NCBI RefSeq assembly: GCF_040545875.1
Contig: NZ_JBEPMR010000006.1
Reading direction: 5' to 3' (one strand)
From: Faecalicatena_A orotica
Lineage (GTDB): Bacteria > Bacillota > Clostridia > Lachnospirales > Lachnospiraceae
Length of the DNA stretch: 64,000 bases
In this document: piece after piece, positions 43,264 to 51,648 of the stretch
Layout of the letters: the number at the start of each line of letters is the position of its first letter
How positions within the stretch are numbered: position 1 is the stretch's first letter
Position numbers and translations under genes: made by a program
The notes under the pieces: model-generated
What the model saw: the letters and a program-made list of their open reading frames with translations, nothing else
Database searches by the model: none
What the model was told of the DNA's origin: nothing

Positions 43264-44131
43264 CTTTGCGTATAAACTGGATAAAATTCTTGACAGCCGA
43301 GATCAGGTAGTGTTCCTTCTTGTATGCCATATAAACAGTGTGTGTGAAACCTGCCCCGGAGAGCGGCAGTACGCATACGTTTCTTTCTCGTATCAAATCC
43401 ACATCGGCTACGAGTGCGATTCCGAAGTCTTCCGCGACAAGAGCGGAGATTGCGTTCTCATCGGGAGATTCACAGATGATATTCAGGGAAAGGTCATGGG
43501 TCTGGTATATGCGGTTCGTAAACTTGCCAAGGCCGGAAGTGCGGTCGTATCCGATGATCGGGTAACGCTCCAGATCCTTCAGGCTGACGGAACCTTGTTC
43601 CAGAAGAGGGTGGCCAGGCGGCATGATGACGACCATCTTCTGGTTAATGATAGGAACGAACTGAATATCCGGCTCATTTTCCACATAGGAGCCAAAGATG
43701 ACATCATACCGGTCGGCCTTCAGTCCGTTGATCATATCCCCGGTGTGACTCTGGTGAAAACTGAAAGTCACACTGCTGTTCTTTTCTTTCTGCAAAAACT
43801 TCCGCACCATATGCGGGATATAGCGTCCTGCAAGGGGGAACACATAGGCGATATCCACATGCCCCTCGTTCCCTGAGAGCTGGCGCATTCTTTCGGCTGC
43901 AAGGTCTGTCTCATGCAGGATCCGGTCCACATGTTCCAGAAAAATCTTCCCGTATTTAGTCAGCCGGACATTCCTCCCGGACCTTTCAAATAATATAATA
44001 TCCAGTTCTTCTTCCAGAACGGCCATTGAGCGGCTCAGGCTCGGCTGGGAGATATTCAGGTCCGCGGCTGCCTGGCGGAAGTGCTGGCATTGGGCAACCT
44101 TCTGAAAATAAAGTAGTTGATTGAGTGTCAT
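43247..44131 (-). CDS. LysR-family transcriptional regulator
   Basis: This 294-residue regulator has an N-terminal winged helix TLNQLLYFQKVAQCQHFRQAAADLNISQPSLSRSMAVLEEELDIILFERSGRNVRLTKYG and an effector domain. The start at 44131 follows AAAGGAGG on the minus strand; the longer frame to 44164 is not needed. It is divergent from the shikimate dehydrogenase gene, with a LysR-type palindrome between them. It probably activates the 44323-50101 transcript in response to a pathway metabolite. Confidence 0.94.
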   Translation of the reverse strand: MTLNQLLYFQKVAQCQHFRQAAADLNISQPSLSRSMAVLEEELDIILFERSGRNVRLTKYGKIFLEHVDRILHETDLAAERMRQLSGNEGHVDIAYVFPLAGRYIPHMVRKFLQKEKNSSVTFSFHQSHTGDMINGLKADRYDVIFGSYVENEPDIQFVPIINQKMVVIMPPGHPLLEQGSVSLKDLERYPIIGYDRTSGLGKFTNRIYQTHDLSLNIICESPDENAISALVAEDFGIALVADVDLIRERNVCVLPLSGAGFTHTVYMAYKKEHYLISAVKNFIQFIRKEGTHL

Positions 44132-44167
44132 GAGCAGGCCTCCTTTTTGTATATATTTTATCATAAA

Positions 44168-44186
44168 TGATAGCTTAAATCTATCA
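44168..44186. promoter_or_regulatory. LysR-type binding site between the regulator and aroE-like gene
   Basis: TGATAG, 7 bp, CTATCA is a perfect inverted repeat 44 bp upstream of a -10 element TATAAT (44230-44235) that lacks a good -35. Its position and T-N11-A-like symmetry fit a LysR activator. Confidence 0.65.
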
Positions 44187-44244
44187 AAAAAGTAAGAAAG
44201 TTGTATTAGAACTATCGGTTGTGATGAACTATAATGTGATTAAA

Positions 44245-44266
44245 GAGGTTGTTTAATAATTAACAA
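44245..44266. promoter_or_regulatory. Shared operator-like motif, copy B
   Basis: GAGGTTGTTT (44245-44254), 4 bp, ATTAACAA (44259-44266). It matches copy A at 41331-41356 except for a spacer 4 bp shorter, and lies just downstream of the -10 element, where a repressor would block transcription. Confidence 0.5.
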
Positions 44267-44322
44267 ACAAAGTTGAGGCAGAAGTAAAAGAAAAATGAGA
44301 TAAGAATAAGGAGATTAAGAAA

Positions 44323-45198
44323 ATGGCAGAAAGAATTACAGGACATACTGAATTAATAGGTTTAATGGCGTATCCAATCCGTCATTCAAGTTCACCCGCT
44401 ATGCAGAATGAAGCGTTTGCAAAACTGGGGCTGGATTATGCATACCTCGCATTCGAGGTAGACAATGATTCACTGGAGGATGCTGTCAAGGGTCTTCGTG
44501 CGTTAAAGATGAAAGGTTCCAATGTATCCATGCCGAATAAAACAGTGGTACATAAGTATCTGGATAAGTTATCACCTGCGGCAGAAATGTGCGGGGCGGT
44601 CAACACGATTGTCAATGAGGACGGTGTGCTGACAGGGCATATCACAGACGGAATCGGTTATATGGAAGCACTGAAAGATAACCATATAGATGTCATAGGA
44701 AAGAAGATGACGATTGTAGGGGCTGGCGGTGCCGCAACAGCGATTGAAATCCAGGCTGCCCTGGACGGTGTAAAAGAAATGTCCATCTTTAATGTAAAAG
44801 ATAAATTCTGGGGAAATGCCGAGGAGACTGTGCGCAAGATCAACGAGAACACTGAATGCAGGGCAGCGCTCTATGATCTGGCGGATTTGGAACTGTTAAA
44901 GAAAGAGATTGCCAACAGTTATCTTTTTGCAAATGCAACCGGTATGGGGATGAAACCGTTGGAAGGGAAGACTTATATTCCGGACAAATCATTCTTAAGG
45001 CCGGACCTGATCGTGACAGATGTCGTTTATTTCCCAAGAGAGACAGCGCTTCTTAAGATTGCAAAAGAAGTCGGATGCAAGACGATGAACGGACTCGGCA
45101 TGATGCTGTTTCAGGGGTCTGCGGCCTTTGAACTCTGGACAGGCCAGCCGATGCCGATAGAATATATGAAAGAAATACTGGATATTAAATACGAGTAA
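44323..45198 (+). CDS. Shikimate/quinate dehydrogenase (AroE/YdiB family)
   Basis: This 291-residue enzyme interconverts shikimate and 3-dehydroshikimate, and possibly quinate and 3-dehydroquinate, with NAD(P). Substrate contacts are visible: HSSSPAMQN near the start, NVSMPNK with catalytic Lys73, and TDGIGYM. The cofactor loop is GAGGAATA. Lack of a clear NADP-selecting arginine after the beta2 strand (FNVKDKFW) and the overall form are closer to YdiB-like than to biosynthetic AroE. It heads a run with a carrier, dehydroquinate dehydratase and TRAP genes, which speaks for catabolism. AAGGAG precedes the ATG. Confidence 0.92.
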   Translation: MAERITGHTELIGLMAYPIRHSSSPAMQNEAFAKLGLDYAYLAFEVDNDSLEDAVKGLRALKMKGSNVSMPNKTVVHKYLDKLSPAAEMCGAVNTIVNEDGVLTGHITDGIGYMEALKDNHIDVIGKKMTIVGAGGAATAIEIQAALDGVKEMSIFNVKDKFWGNAEETVRKINENTECRAALYDLADLELLKKEIANSYLFANATGMGMKPLEGKTYIPDKSFLRPDLIVTDVVYFPRETALLKIAKEVGCKTMNGLGMMLFQGSAAFELWTGQPMPIEYMKEILDIKYE

Positions 45199-45241
45199 GT
45201 AATACGATAACCATTCGCTGAAAGGAAAGAGAGGAAAAACA

Positions 45242-46453
45242 ATGAGTACAGCTGTAAGCAAAACAGGCAGAAAGTTATACCCGAGTGCATTTATACTATA
45301 TTTAAACTATTTCATCCACGGAATCGGATGTTCCATCTTAGGACAGCAAGTCATGAAAGAGGCACTGGCCGCACAGTGGGGAACAGCGGACGACGCGGTC
45401 ACACTTGTGGCTGCGGCATTGGGACTCGGTCGTTTGATCACGCTGCCGTTTTCCGGACCGATCTCCGATAAAATGGGACGCCGTGTCAGTTCCCTGATCG
45501 GGATATTCTCCTATGCGGTCTTCTTCTTCGGAGTTGCATATTCACCAAACATGCAGGTCGCATACGCGGCAGCGATTCTCGGAGGAGCCGCGAATTCATT
45601 TCTGGATACGGGTGTGATCCCGGCCTGTGTAGAGATTCTGGAACCTCGTTCAGGACTGGCAACCATGCTGACTAAGTTCTTTATCTCCATTTCACAGCTC
45701 TTACTGCCGTTCATGCTCGGATTTGTGGCAGCGGCAAATATGTCATACAACACGATTTTAATCGCAGCGGCGGCTGTAATTCTGGTGATCGGTGTGTTAA
45801 CCTTTAAGATACCGATGCCGGCACAGGAAAAAGCAGCTGACGGAAAGAACGAATCTTTTATACAGAATCTGAAGCATGCAAAGTTCGCCCTGGAGAGTGT
45901 GGCCCTGATTGCAATTGGATTTACCTGTACTGCAACATTCCAGCTCTGGCTGAATTGTGCGCAGAAGTTCGGGACAGAGATCGCAGGCATGAAAGATGCC
46001 AGCATTATGCAGACATGGTATTCCGCAGGAACAATTGTAGCAATACTGCTTACTTCCGTACTGGTAACAAAATTTAAACAAGTTCGTTTCCTTGTAATTT
46101 ATCCGGCAATTGCCACAATGATGCTGATCATCGTATATATTGTAAGAACTCCGATGATCTGCCAGATCGGTTCCTTCGTGATAGGATACTCAGCGGCAGG
46201 AGGGGTGCTCCAGCTGGCTACGGCGACAGTTAACGATCTGTTCCCGAAGATCAAAGGTACGATTACAAGTATCATCATGATCGCATCCAGCCTTTCCAAC
46301 TATACGATTCTTTCCGCGGCCGGAAAGGTAAGTGCATCCAGCGGTCCGCAGGCAGTCATTACAATGAACATCATCATTACAGTAATTGGAGTAATTCTGG
46401 CGTTGTTTGTCAACATGCGTTATGGTAAACTTGTAGATAAAGTTGAAAATTAG
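45242..46453 (+). CDS. MFS transporter, probable shikimate/quinate carrier
   Basis: This 403-residue protein has 12 predicted membrane segments. The A-motif loop between segments 2 and 3 reads GPISDKMGRRVSSLIGIF. It lies between shikimate dehydrogenase and dehydroquinate dehydratase genes in the same direction, so uptake of a quinate- or shikimate-like acid is the natural guess. AAAGGAAAGAGAGG precedes the ATG. Substrate is inferred from context only. Confidence 0.88.
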   Translation: MSTAVSKTGRKLYPSAFILYLNYFIHGIGCSILGQQVMKEALAAQWGTADDAVTLVAAALGLGRLITLPFSGPISDKMGRRVSSLIGIFSYAVFFFGVAYSPNMQVAYAAAILGGAANSFLDTGVIPACVEILEPRSGLATMLTKFFISISQLLLPFMLGFVAAANMSYNTILIAAAAVILVIGVLTFKIPMPAQEKAADGKNESFIQNLKHAKFALESVALIAIGFTCTATFQLWLNCAQKFGTEIAGMKDASIMQTWYSAGTIVAILLTSVLVTKFKQVRFLVIYPAIATMMLIIVYIVRTPMICQIGSFVIGYSAAGGVLQLATATVNDLFPKIKGTITSIIMIASSLSNYTILSAAGKVSASSGPQAVITMNIIITVIGVILALFVNMRYGKLVDKVEN

Positions 46454-46500
46454 TGAGTAAGTTGTGGATAACTTAGAGTGCAGATAAAAGGAGAATGATT

Positions 46501-47268
46501 ATGAATCCAGTAAAAGTAAGAAATGTAGAGATAGGTACAGGAATCCCGAAAATATGTGTTCCGATCGTCGGTGTGACAAGAGAAGACATCTTAAAGGCGG
46601 CCCGTGAGATTAAAGAGCTTGGTGCTGACGTCGTAGAGTGGCGCGTAGACTGGTACGAGGATATCTTTGATGCAGAGAAGACAGAAGGCACCATGAAGCA
46701 GCTTCGTGAGGCACTGGGGGAGATCCCGCTTCTGTTTACGTTCCGTACTTCCAAAGAGGGAGGGGAAAAGGCAATTGAAACAGATGTTTATGTAAAACTG
46801 AACCAGGATGCCGCGAAATCGGGCTATGTCGATCTGGTAGATGTGGAAGCGTTTACGGGGGATGAAGCAGTGAAAAGTGTTGTGGAAACGGCCCATGAAT
46901 GCGGGGTAAAGGTTATCGCATCCAACCACGATTTCCACAAAACACCAGACCAGAAGGAGATTGTTTCCCGTCTGTTAAAAATGCAGGAGCTGGGGGCGGA
47001 TATTCCGAAGATCGCAGTCATGCCGCAGAATAAAAAGGATGTGCTGACACTCCTTGCGGCAACGGAGGAAATGGCTTCCGATCATGCAGACCGCCCGATC
47101 ATCACCATGTCTATGGCAGGTACTGGTGTTATCAGCCGCCTGTGCGGGGAAGTGTTCGGTTCTGCCCTGACGTTCGGGGCGGCCGGGAAAGCATCTGCGC
47201 CGGGACAGATGGAAGTAGAAGAACTGAGAACCGTTTTAGGTCTGCTGCATAAGAGCTGGAGAGATTAA
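46501..47268 (+). CDS. aroD: 3-dehydroquinate dehydratase, type I
   Basis: This 255-residue class I aldolase-fold enzyme converts 3-dehydroquinate to 3-dehydroshikimate through a Schiff base. Catalytic His143 lies in SNHDFHKTP and Schiff-base Lys170 in PKIAVMPQ; both positions equal those of the characterised enterobacterial AroD. EWRVDWYED is the substrate-binding glutamate region. The start at 46501 is set by AAGGAG 7 nt upstream; an ATG at 46495 is too close to that site. The next gene starts directly at its stop, so it is co-transcribed with the TRAP genes. Confidence 0.96.
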   Translation: MNPVKVRNVEIGTGIPKICVPIVGVTREDILKAAREIKELGADVVEWRVDWYEDIFDAEKTEGTMKQLREALGEIPLLFTFRTSKEGGEKAIETDVYVKLNQDAAKSGYVDLVDVEAFTGDEAVKSVVETAHECGVKVIASNHDFHKTPDQKEIVSRLLKMQELGADIPKIAVMPQNKKDVLTLLAATEEMASDHADRPIITMSMAGTGVISRLCGEVFGSALTFGAAGKASAPGQMEVEELRTVLGLLHKSWRD

Positions 47269-47766
47269 ATGAAAAAGATTTTACACTGGCTGAATGAAAA
47301 TTTAGAAGAAACACTGATGGTGCTGTTCCTTGCGGCTATGACAGTCATTATGGGGATTCAGGTGTTCTCGCGCTATGTGCTGGGGGCCTCTCTGTCATGG
47401 TCTGAGGAGCTGACCAGGTATATTTTTATCTGGGCAGGGTTCTTAAGTGTCAGCTATTGTACGAAAAAATGTATTTCTATCAAAATAGAGCAGTTTGTAG
47501 CGCTTTTTCCGAAAAGGGGGAAGGCGCTGTTTAAAGTCGTAAACCATACGCTGGAATTGGTATTGTTCCTATATCTCATCCCTTTTGCATGGCAGTATCT
47601 GATGTCAGCCGTCGCAAGCGGACAGACAAGCCCTGCTTTAGGACTGCCCATGTATTATGTACAGGCGGCGCCACTTGCAGGTTTTCTGCTGACAGCTTTC
47701 AGGGTGCTCCAGCGGTTGATTGTAGAATGGAAAGTCGTACTGGGAATGAAGGAGAAAGGAGCATAA
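47269..47766 (+). CDS. TRAP transporter small permease (DctQ)
   Basis: This 165-residue protein has four membrane segments and the DctQ pattern LEETLMVLFLAAMTVIMGIQVFSRYVLGASLSWSEELTRYIFIWAGFLSVSYC. It is the small integral subunit of a sodium- or proton-driven TRAP importer for organic acids. It follows aroD with no gap. Confidence 0.93.
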   Translation: MKKILHWLNENLEETLMVLFLAAMTVIMGIQVFSRYVLGASLSWSEELTRYIFIWAGFLSVSYCTKKCISIKIEQFVALFPKRGKALFKVVNHTLELVLFLYLIPFAWQYLMSAVASGQTSPALGLPMYYVQAAPLAGFLLTAFRVLQRLIVEWKVVLGMKEKGA

Positions 47767-47767
47767 G

Positions 47768-49057
47768 ATGCCGGCAGTTGTTGTATTTATCATTTTTGTT
47801 ATATGTCTTGTAATCGCAATTCCGGTGTCTATCTCACTTGGAATCGTATCGGTCCTGCCCGGGGCTTTTGACGCCTCTTTTACGGCAGGTGGCACCTATG
47901 TAATCCGGTCCATGCTTGGTGGTCTGGACAGTTTTCCGCTTCTGGCGGTTCCGATGTTCGTTCTGTCCGGTATTATCATGGCGCGCGGAGGGATATCCAG
48001 AAAACTTTTCGACGTGTTTGCATTTTTCATGGGAAAACGCACGGCGGGGATGCCCTGTGCCGTGATTGTAACCTGTCTCTTTTACGGGGCCATCTCCGGT
48101 TCTGCCCCGGCTACGGTTGCAGCGGTCGGGAGCATGACCATACCGATTCTCACCGAAATGGGCTATGACAAGACGTTTTCTACGGCGGTCGTGGCGGTTG
48201 CGGGGGGACTTGGCGTCATCATACCGCCGAGCATCCCGTTTATCATGTATGGAATGGCTTCGGGCGCCTCTGTCAGCGACCTGTTTCTGGCAGGTATCAT
48301 ACCGGGACTGCTTATCAGTGCGCTTTTGATGTTTTATGCTGTCTATTACTGTAAAAAGAATGGGGAGAATCAGGAGAAGAAGCAGAAAATGGTGGGGGTA
48401 CTCCATGAAAAAGGCCTGCTGCATGTTTTGAAGGACAGTTTTTTTGCACTGCTCAGCCCGGTGATTATTCTTGGCTGCATTTACAGCGGAGTTGCATCCC
48501 CGACAGAAGCTGCGGTGATTTCTGTCTTTTATGCACTGGCAGTCAGCATGATCGTGTACAGGTCCATTACAGTGAAAGACATATGGGCGATCATGGTCGA
48601 GGCAATCCGGACATATACGCCGATTCTCTTTATCCTGGCGGCTTCCGTGGCATTTTCACGGGTACTGACGCTGATGCAGGTGCCTCAGGCAGTCAGTGCG
48701 TGGATACTGGAACACTTTACGAGTCCGGTCCTGCTTCTGCTTGTAATTAATGTATTTCTGCTTCTTGTGGGAATGGTGATGGATACGACTCCGGCAATCC
48801 TGATCCTGACGCCGATCCTGCTTCCGATTGTGACAGAGATCGGCGTAAACCCTGTGCATTTTGGCGTGATTATGGTTGTAAATCTTGCAATCGGATTTGT
48901 GACGCCGCCGATCGGGGTCAATCTGTTTGTGGCAGGTTCTCTCACAGAACTGCCGATTATGGAGATTGCAAAAAAGGCAATGCCGATGATCGTATATTTT
49001 CTGGCTGCACTGCTTGTGATCACGTTTGTCCCGGCAGTGAGTCTGGCGCTTTTGTAG
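47768..49057 (+). CDS. TRAP transporter large permease (DctM)
   Basis: This 429-residue protein with 11-12 membrane segments contains the DctM hallmarks: SGSAPATVAAVGSMTIPILTEMGYDK, GGLGVIIPPSIPFIMYGMASGASVSDLFLAGIIPG and ATPTEAAVISVFYAL-like segments. It forms the translocation path. It starts 1 nt after the dctQ stop. Confidence 0.95.
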   Translation: MPAVVVFIIFVICLVIAIPVSISLGIVSVLPGAFDASFTAGGTYVIRSMLGGLDSFPLLAVPMFVLSGIIMARGGISRKLFDVFAFFMGKRTAGMPCAVIVTCLFYGAISGSAPATVAAVGSMTIPILTEMGYDKTFSTAVVAVAGGLGVIIPPSIPFIMYGMASGASVSDLFLAGIIPGLLISALLMFYAVYYCKKNGENQEKKQKMVGVLHEKGLLHVLKDSFFALLSPVIILGCIYSGVASPTEAAVISVFYALAVSMIVYRSITVKDIWAIMVEAIRTYTPILFILAASVAFSRVLTLMQVPQAVSAWILEHFTSPVLLLLVINVFLLLVGMVMDTTPAILILTPILLPIVTEIGVNPVHFGVIMVVNLAIGFVTPPIGVNLFVAGSLTELPIMEIAKKAMPMIVYFLAALLVITFVPAVSLALL

Positions 49058-49081
49058 CGGGAAGGGAGTAGTAAAAAGAGT

Positions 49082-50101
49082 ATGAAACGATGGAAATGTC
49101 TTCCGGCATTCTCCCGTGCGGCAGGTGTGCTCCTGACAGGTGTGCTTTTTGCGGCGGTATTGACAGGATGTTCAGAGAACAAAAATACAGAACAACGGTT
49201 TGCTTATCCTCTTGCGACCGGAAGCCCCGAGGATACGGTCACCCAGATATATGCAGAGAAGTTCGCGGAGGAAGCAGGCCGGTTAAGCGGCGGCAGAATT
49301 AAGATCCAGGTCTACCCGAACAGTGTTCTCGGAGGCGACAGAGAACTGCTGGAAAGCTGCTATGACGGGGATATCCCGTTTGTCGTCCAGAATACCGCCC
49401 CTCAGGTGAACTTTATTCCGGACACGGCAGTCTTCGATATTCCCTGTGCATTTGAAACACTTCAGGAGGTACGCGAAACAGTGGATGAGGAATCGTTTAT
49501 GGAGCTGATGCGTAAGTCCTACCGGGAAGCCGGATATGAACTGCTTGGATATTCCGACCAGGGCTTCCGGGTCATGTCTACCAATAAGGCAGTGGAGAAT
49601 TTTGCGGATTTTAAAGGCCAGAAGATCCGGACGATGGAGAACAGCTACCACATCGACTTCTGGAAGTCTTTGCATGCTAATCCGGCACCGATGAGTTACA
49701 GTGAGGTGTATATCGGGCTTCAGCAGCATACCATCGATGCACAGGAGAACCCGTATGAAGTCATCGTGTCCAACAGGCTCTATGAACAGCAGGACTATGT
49801 GGTCGAGACGAACCATCTGCCGCACCTGATTTCCCTGATCGTCAGTGAGGAATTCTATGCAGAACTTTCCAAAGAAGACAAGGATATCCTGACCGAAGCA
49901 CAGAGACGTGCACAGGAATATTCCCGGAATGCTTCAGATGAACGGATTGCGGAGAAGATTAAGGTAATCGAAGAGAGTGGGACGAAGATTATAACGCTGG
50001 ATGAAAGTGTTCGCAAAGAGATGATCGATGCGTCGCAGCCGGTTTATGGGGAGATCGCGGAAGTAGTATCGGAAGGGGTGCTGGATGCATATCTAAAGTA
50101 A
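49082..50101 (+). CDS. TRAP transporter substrate-binding lipoprotein (DctP)
   Basis: This 339-residue protein has a lipoprotein signal with lipobox LTGC (lipidated Cys30). It then shows the DctP fold (ATGSPEDTVTQIYAEKFAEEAGRLSGGRIKIQVYPNSVLGGDRELLE). The carboxylate-binding arginine lies in GFRVMSTNKAVENFADFKGQKIR, and the conserved YSEVYIGLQQHTIDAQENPYEVI follows. It captures an organic acid outside the cell; given the neighbours, a quinate/shikimate-type acid is likely. It closes the cluster transcript; a strong terminator follows. Confidence 0.93.
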   Translation: MKRWKCLPAFSRAAGVLLTGVLFAAVLTGCSENKNTEQRFAYPLATGSPEDTVTQIYAEKFAEEAGRLSGGRIKIQVYPNSVLGGDRELLESCYDGDIPFVVQNTAPQVNFIPDTAVFDIPCAFETLQEVRETVDEESFMELMRKSYREAGYELLGYSDQGFRVMSTNKAVENFADFKGQKIRTMENSYHIDFWKSLHANPAPMSYSEVYIGLQQHTIDAQENPYEVIVSNRLYEQQDYVVETNHLPHLISLIVSEEFYAELSKEDKDILTEAQRRAQEYSRNASDERIAEKIKVIEESGTKIITLDESVRKEMIDASQPVYGEIAEVVSEGVLDAYLK

Positions 50102-50123
50102 ACAGAAACGAATTTGGGAGAAG

Positions 50124-50171
50124 CCGGAGTTTTCATGTCTAAACAATTAGATATGAAAACTCTGGTTTTTA
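50124..50171 (+). terminator. Terminator after the TRAP genes
   Basis: A 19-bp stem with two G-U pairs (50124-50142 with 50147-50165), 4-nt loop, then TTTTT. Confidence 0.9.
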
Positions 50172-50319
50172 CATTTTATGAGAGTAATTATTGACATGTG
50201 TGAATAAAACTGTAAAGATAGTAAATAGAAACGTATGCAGAAGGTATAGATTCACCTTGTTGAAGCAGTGGCCTCAGATAAGGGAAGACAAGCAGGATAA
50301 CAATACAGGAGGTGCGATA

Positions 50320-51306
50320 ATGAAAGAGTTAGAAATCGGAAAAAGTGGAATCAAAGTGCCGTTTTTAGGCCTCGGGACATGGGCAATCGGAGGCGGCTCC
50401 TGGTGGGGGGACAATGAAGAACAGGAGTCCATATATACCATACAGGAGGCCATAGACAGAGGCATACGCTGGATAGACACGGCTCCGGTCTACGGCCTTG
50501 GTTACAGTGAGAAGGTAGTTGGCAGGGCATTGGAAGGCAGACGGGACAAGGTGATACTTTCTACGAAGTGTGCACTCGAATGGGATCATGAGACACCATG
50601 CTTCCATAAAGAGGTGGACGGCACAAAGGTCTACCGCGACCTGTCTAAAAAAAGTATCATGGAAGATGTGGACAGAAGTCTGACCAGCCTGAAAACAGAC
50701 TATATCGATATCTGTTATACCCACTGGCAGTCACCTGACCGCGCACTCTACCCGTTGGAAGAAACGATGGACGCCCTGATGACTTTGAAAAAGCAGGGGA
50801 AAATCAGGGCAATCGGCGCCTCTAATGTGACCGCACAGGACATTGAAGAATATTGCAGTTTCGGGCAGCTGGATGTAATACAGGAAAAATACAGCATTCT
50901 GACAAGAAGGGTGGAAGCGGAACTGGATCCGGTCTGCAGGAAGTATGGCGTGTCCATTCAGGCATATTCCCCTCTGGAACAGGGGCTTCTGACCGGAAAA
51001 GTAACAATGGATACAGAGCTCTCACCCGGAGATGTCCGGAATTACAATATATGGTGGGAACCTGGGAACAGGTTAAAAGTGCTGAACATGCTGGAAGGTT
51101 GGAAACCCTATTGTGAGAAATATAACTGTACCCCGGGAAATCTGACAATCGCGCTTACATCAGAGATGCTTGATGGGGTCCACGTACTGTGCGGCGCCCG
51201 GAAAACCGTTCAGGTGCAGGATAATGTAAAGGCTATCAATCTGGTGCTGGAGGCGGAAGATATCGAACAGATGAAGGCGGATATATCATGCATACTGCGG
51301 GATTGA
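50320..51306 (+). CDS. Aldo/keto reductase
   Basis: This 328-residue NAD(P)H-dependent oxidoreductase has the AKR barrel with the catalytic residues in IDTAPVYGLGYSEKV (Asp, Tyr), LSTKCALEW (Lys) and ICYTHWQSP (His). It starts at 50320 behind CAGGAGGT; the longer frame back to 50191 has no site. Relatives act on sugars, short aldehydes and ring ketones. It lies after the TRAP terminator in the same direction and may serve the cluster, but it has its own leader. Confidence 0.9.
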   Translation: MKELEIGKSGIKVPFLGLGTWAIGGGSWWGDNEEQESIYTIQEAIDRGIRWIDTAPVYGLGYSEKVVGRALEGRRDKVILSTKCALEWDHETPCFHKEVDGTKVYRDLSKKSIMEDVDRSLTSLKTDYIDICYTHWQSPDRALYPLEETMDALMTLKKQGKIRAIGASNVTAQDIEEYCSFGQLDVIQEKYSILTRRVEAELDPVCRKYGVSIQAYSPLEQGLLTGKVTMDTELSPGDVRNYNIWWEPGNRLKVLNMLEGWKPYCEKYNCTPGNLTIALTSEMLDGVHVLCGARKTVQVQDNVKAINLVLEAEDIEQMKADISCILRD

Positions 51307-51351
51307 CCAGGGTGGAGGCAAAAATCTGTTAAAAACAAAAAGGAGATGTCT

Positions 51352-51549
51352 ATGGAAAAAGATGAAGAGGGGTCCTGCCATATTTTGTTAAACGTTATAT
51401 TGTGGATATTACTATTAATATCCTATTTTCTATTTGTTTTTATTGTAGATGGAATATTAGGTATTGGATTTAGAGACCAATGGAAAAGAGTAAAAAAATG
51501 GTTTAAGAAACATACAAATTTAAAAAGCCATTTTCTATTTGATGATTAA
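51352..51549 (+). CDS. Small basic membrane peptide (65 residues), unknown
   Basis: The frame starts at 51352 behind AGGAG (51341-51345). After an acidic head (MEKDEEGS) come a hydrophobic segment of about 25 residues (HILLNVILWILLLISYFLFV) and a strongly basic tail (WKRVKKWFKKHTNLK). The codons are AT-rich, unlike the genes to the left. It could be a membrane-active peptide, a bacteriocin-like product, an immunity peptide or a small accessory subunit of the ABC protein that follows. No double-glycine leader is seen. Confidence 0.6.
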   Translation: MEKDEEGSCHILLNVILWILLLISYFLFVFIVDGILGIGFRDQWKRVKKWFKKHTNLKSHFLFDD

Positions 51550-51575
51550 TTTTTGTAGTTTACTTTAAGAAAACC

Positions 51576-51617
51576 TAAAAATGGGGAACAGGCGAATATT
51601 CGCGGTTCCCCGTAATA
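51576..51617. repeat. Copy of the tmRNA terminator hairpin (left flank)
   Basis: This 42-bp segment differs at only two positions from 53060-53101, in the same orientation. The core GGGGAACAGGCGAATATTCGC and its partner form a long stem. On the minus strand a T-run follows, so it works leftward, yet no minus-strand gene ends here. Confidence 0.88.
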
Positions 51618-51648
51618 AAAAATTATATGAAGGAATTATGTAGTAGAA

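Noticed and set aside
47269..50101. TRAP genes as a sialic acid (SiaPQM) system
   Set aside because: No sialic acid catabolic genes are present; the genes are contiguous with aroD and the shikimate dehydrogenase.
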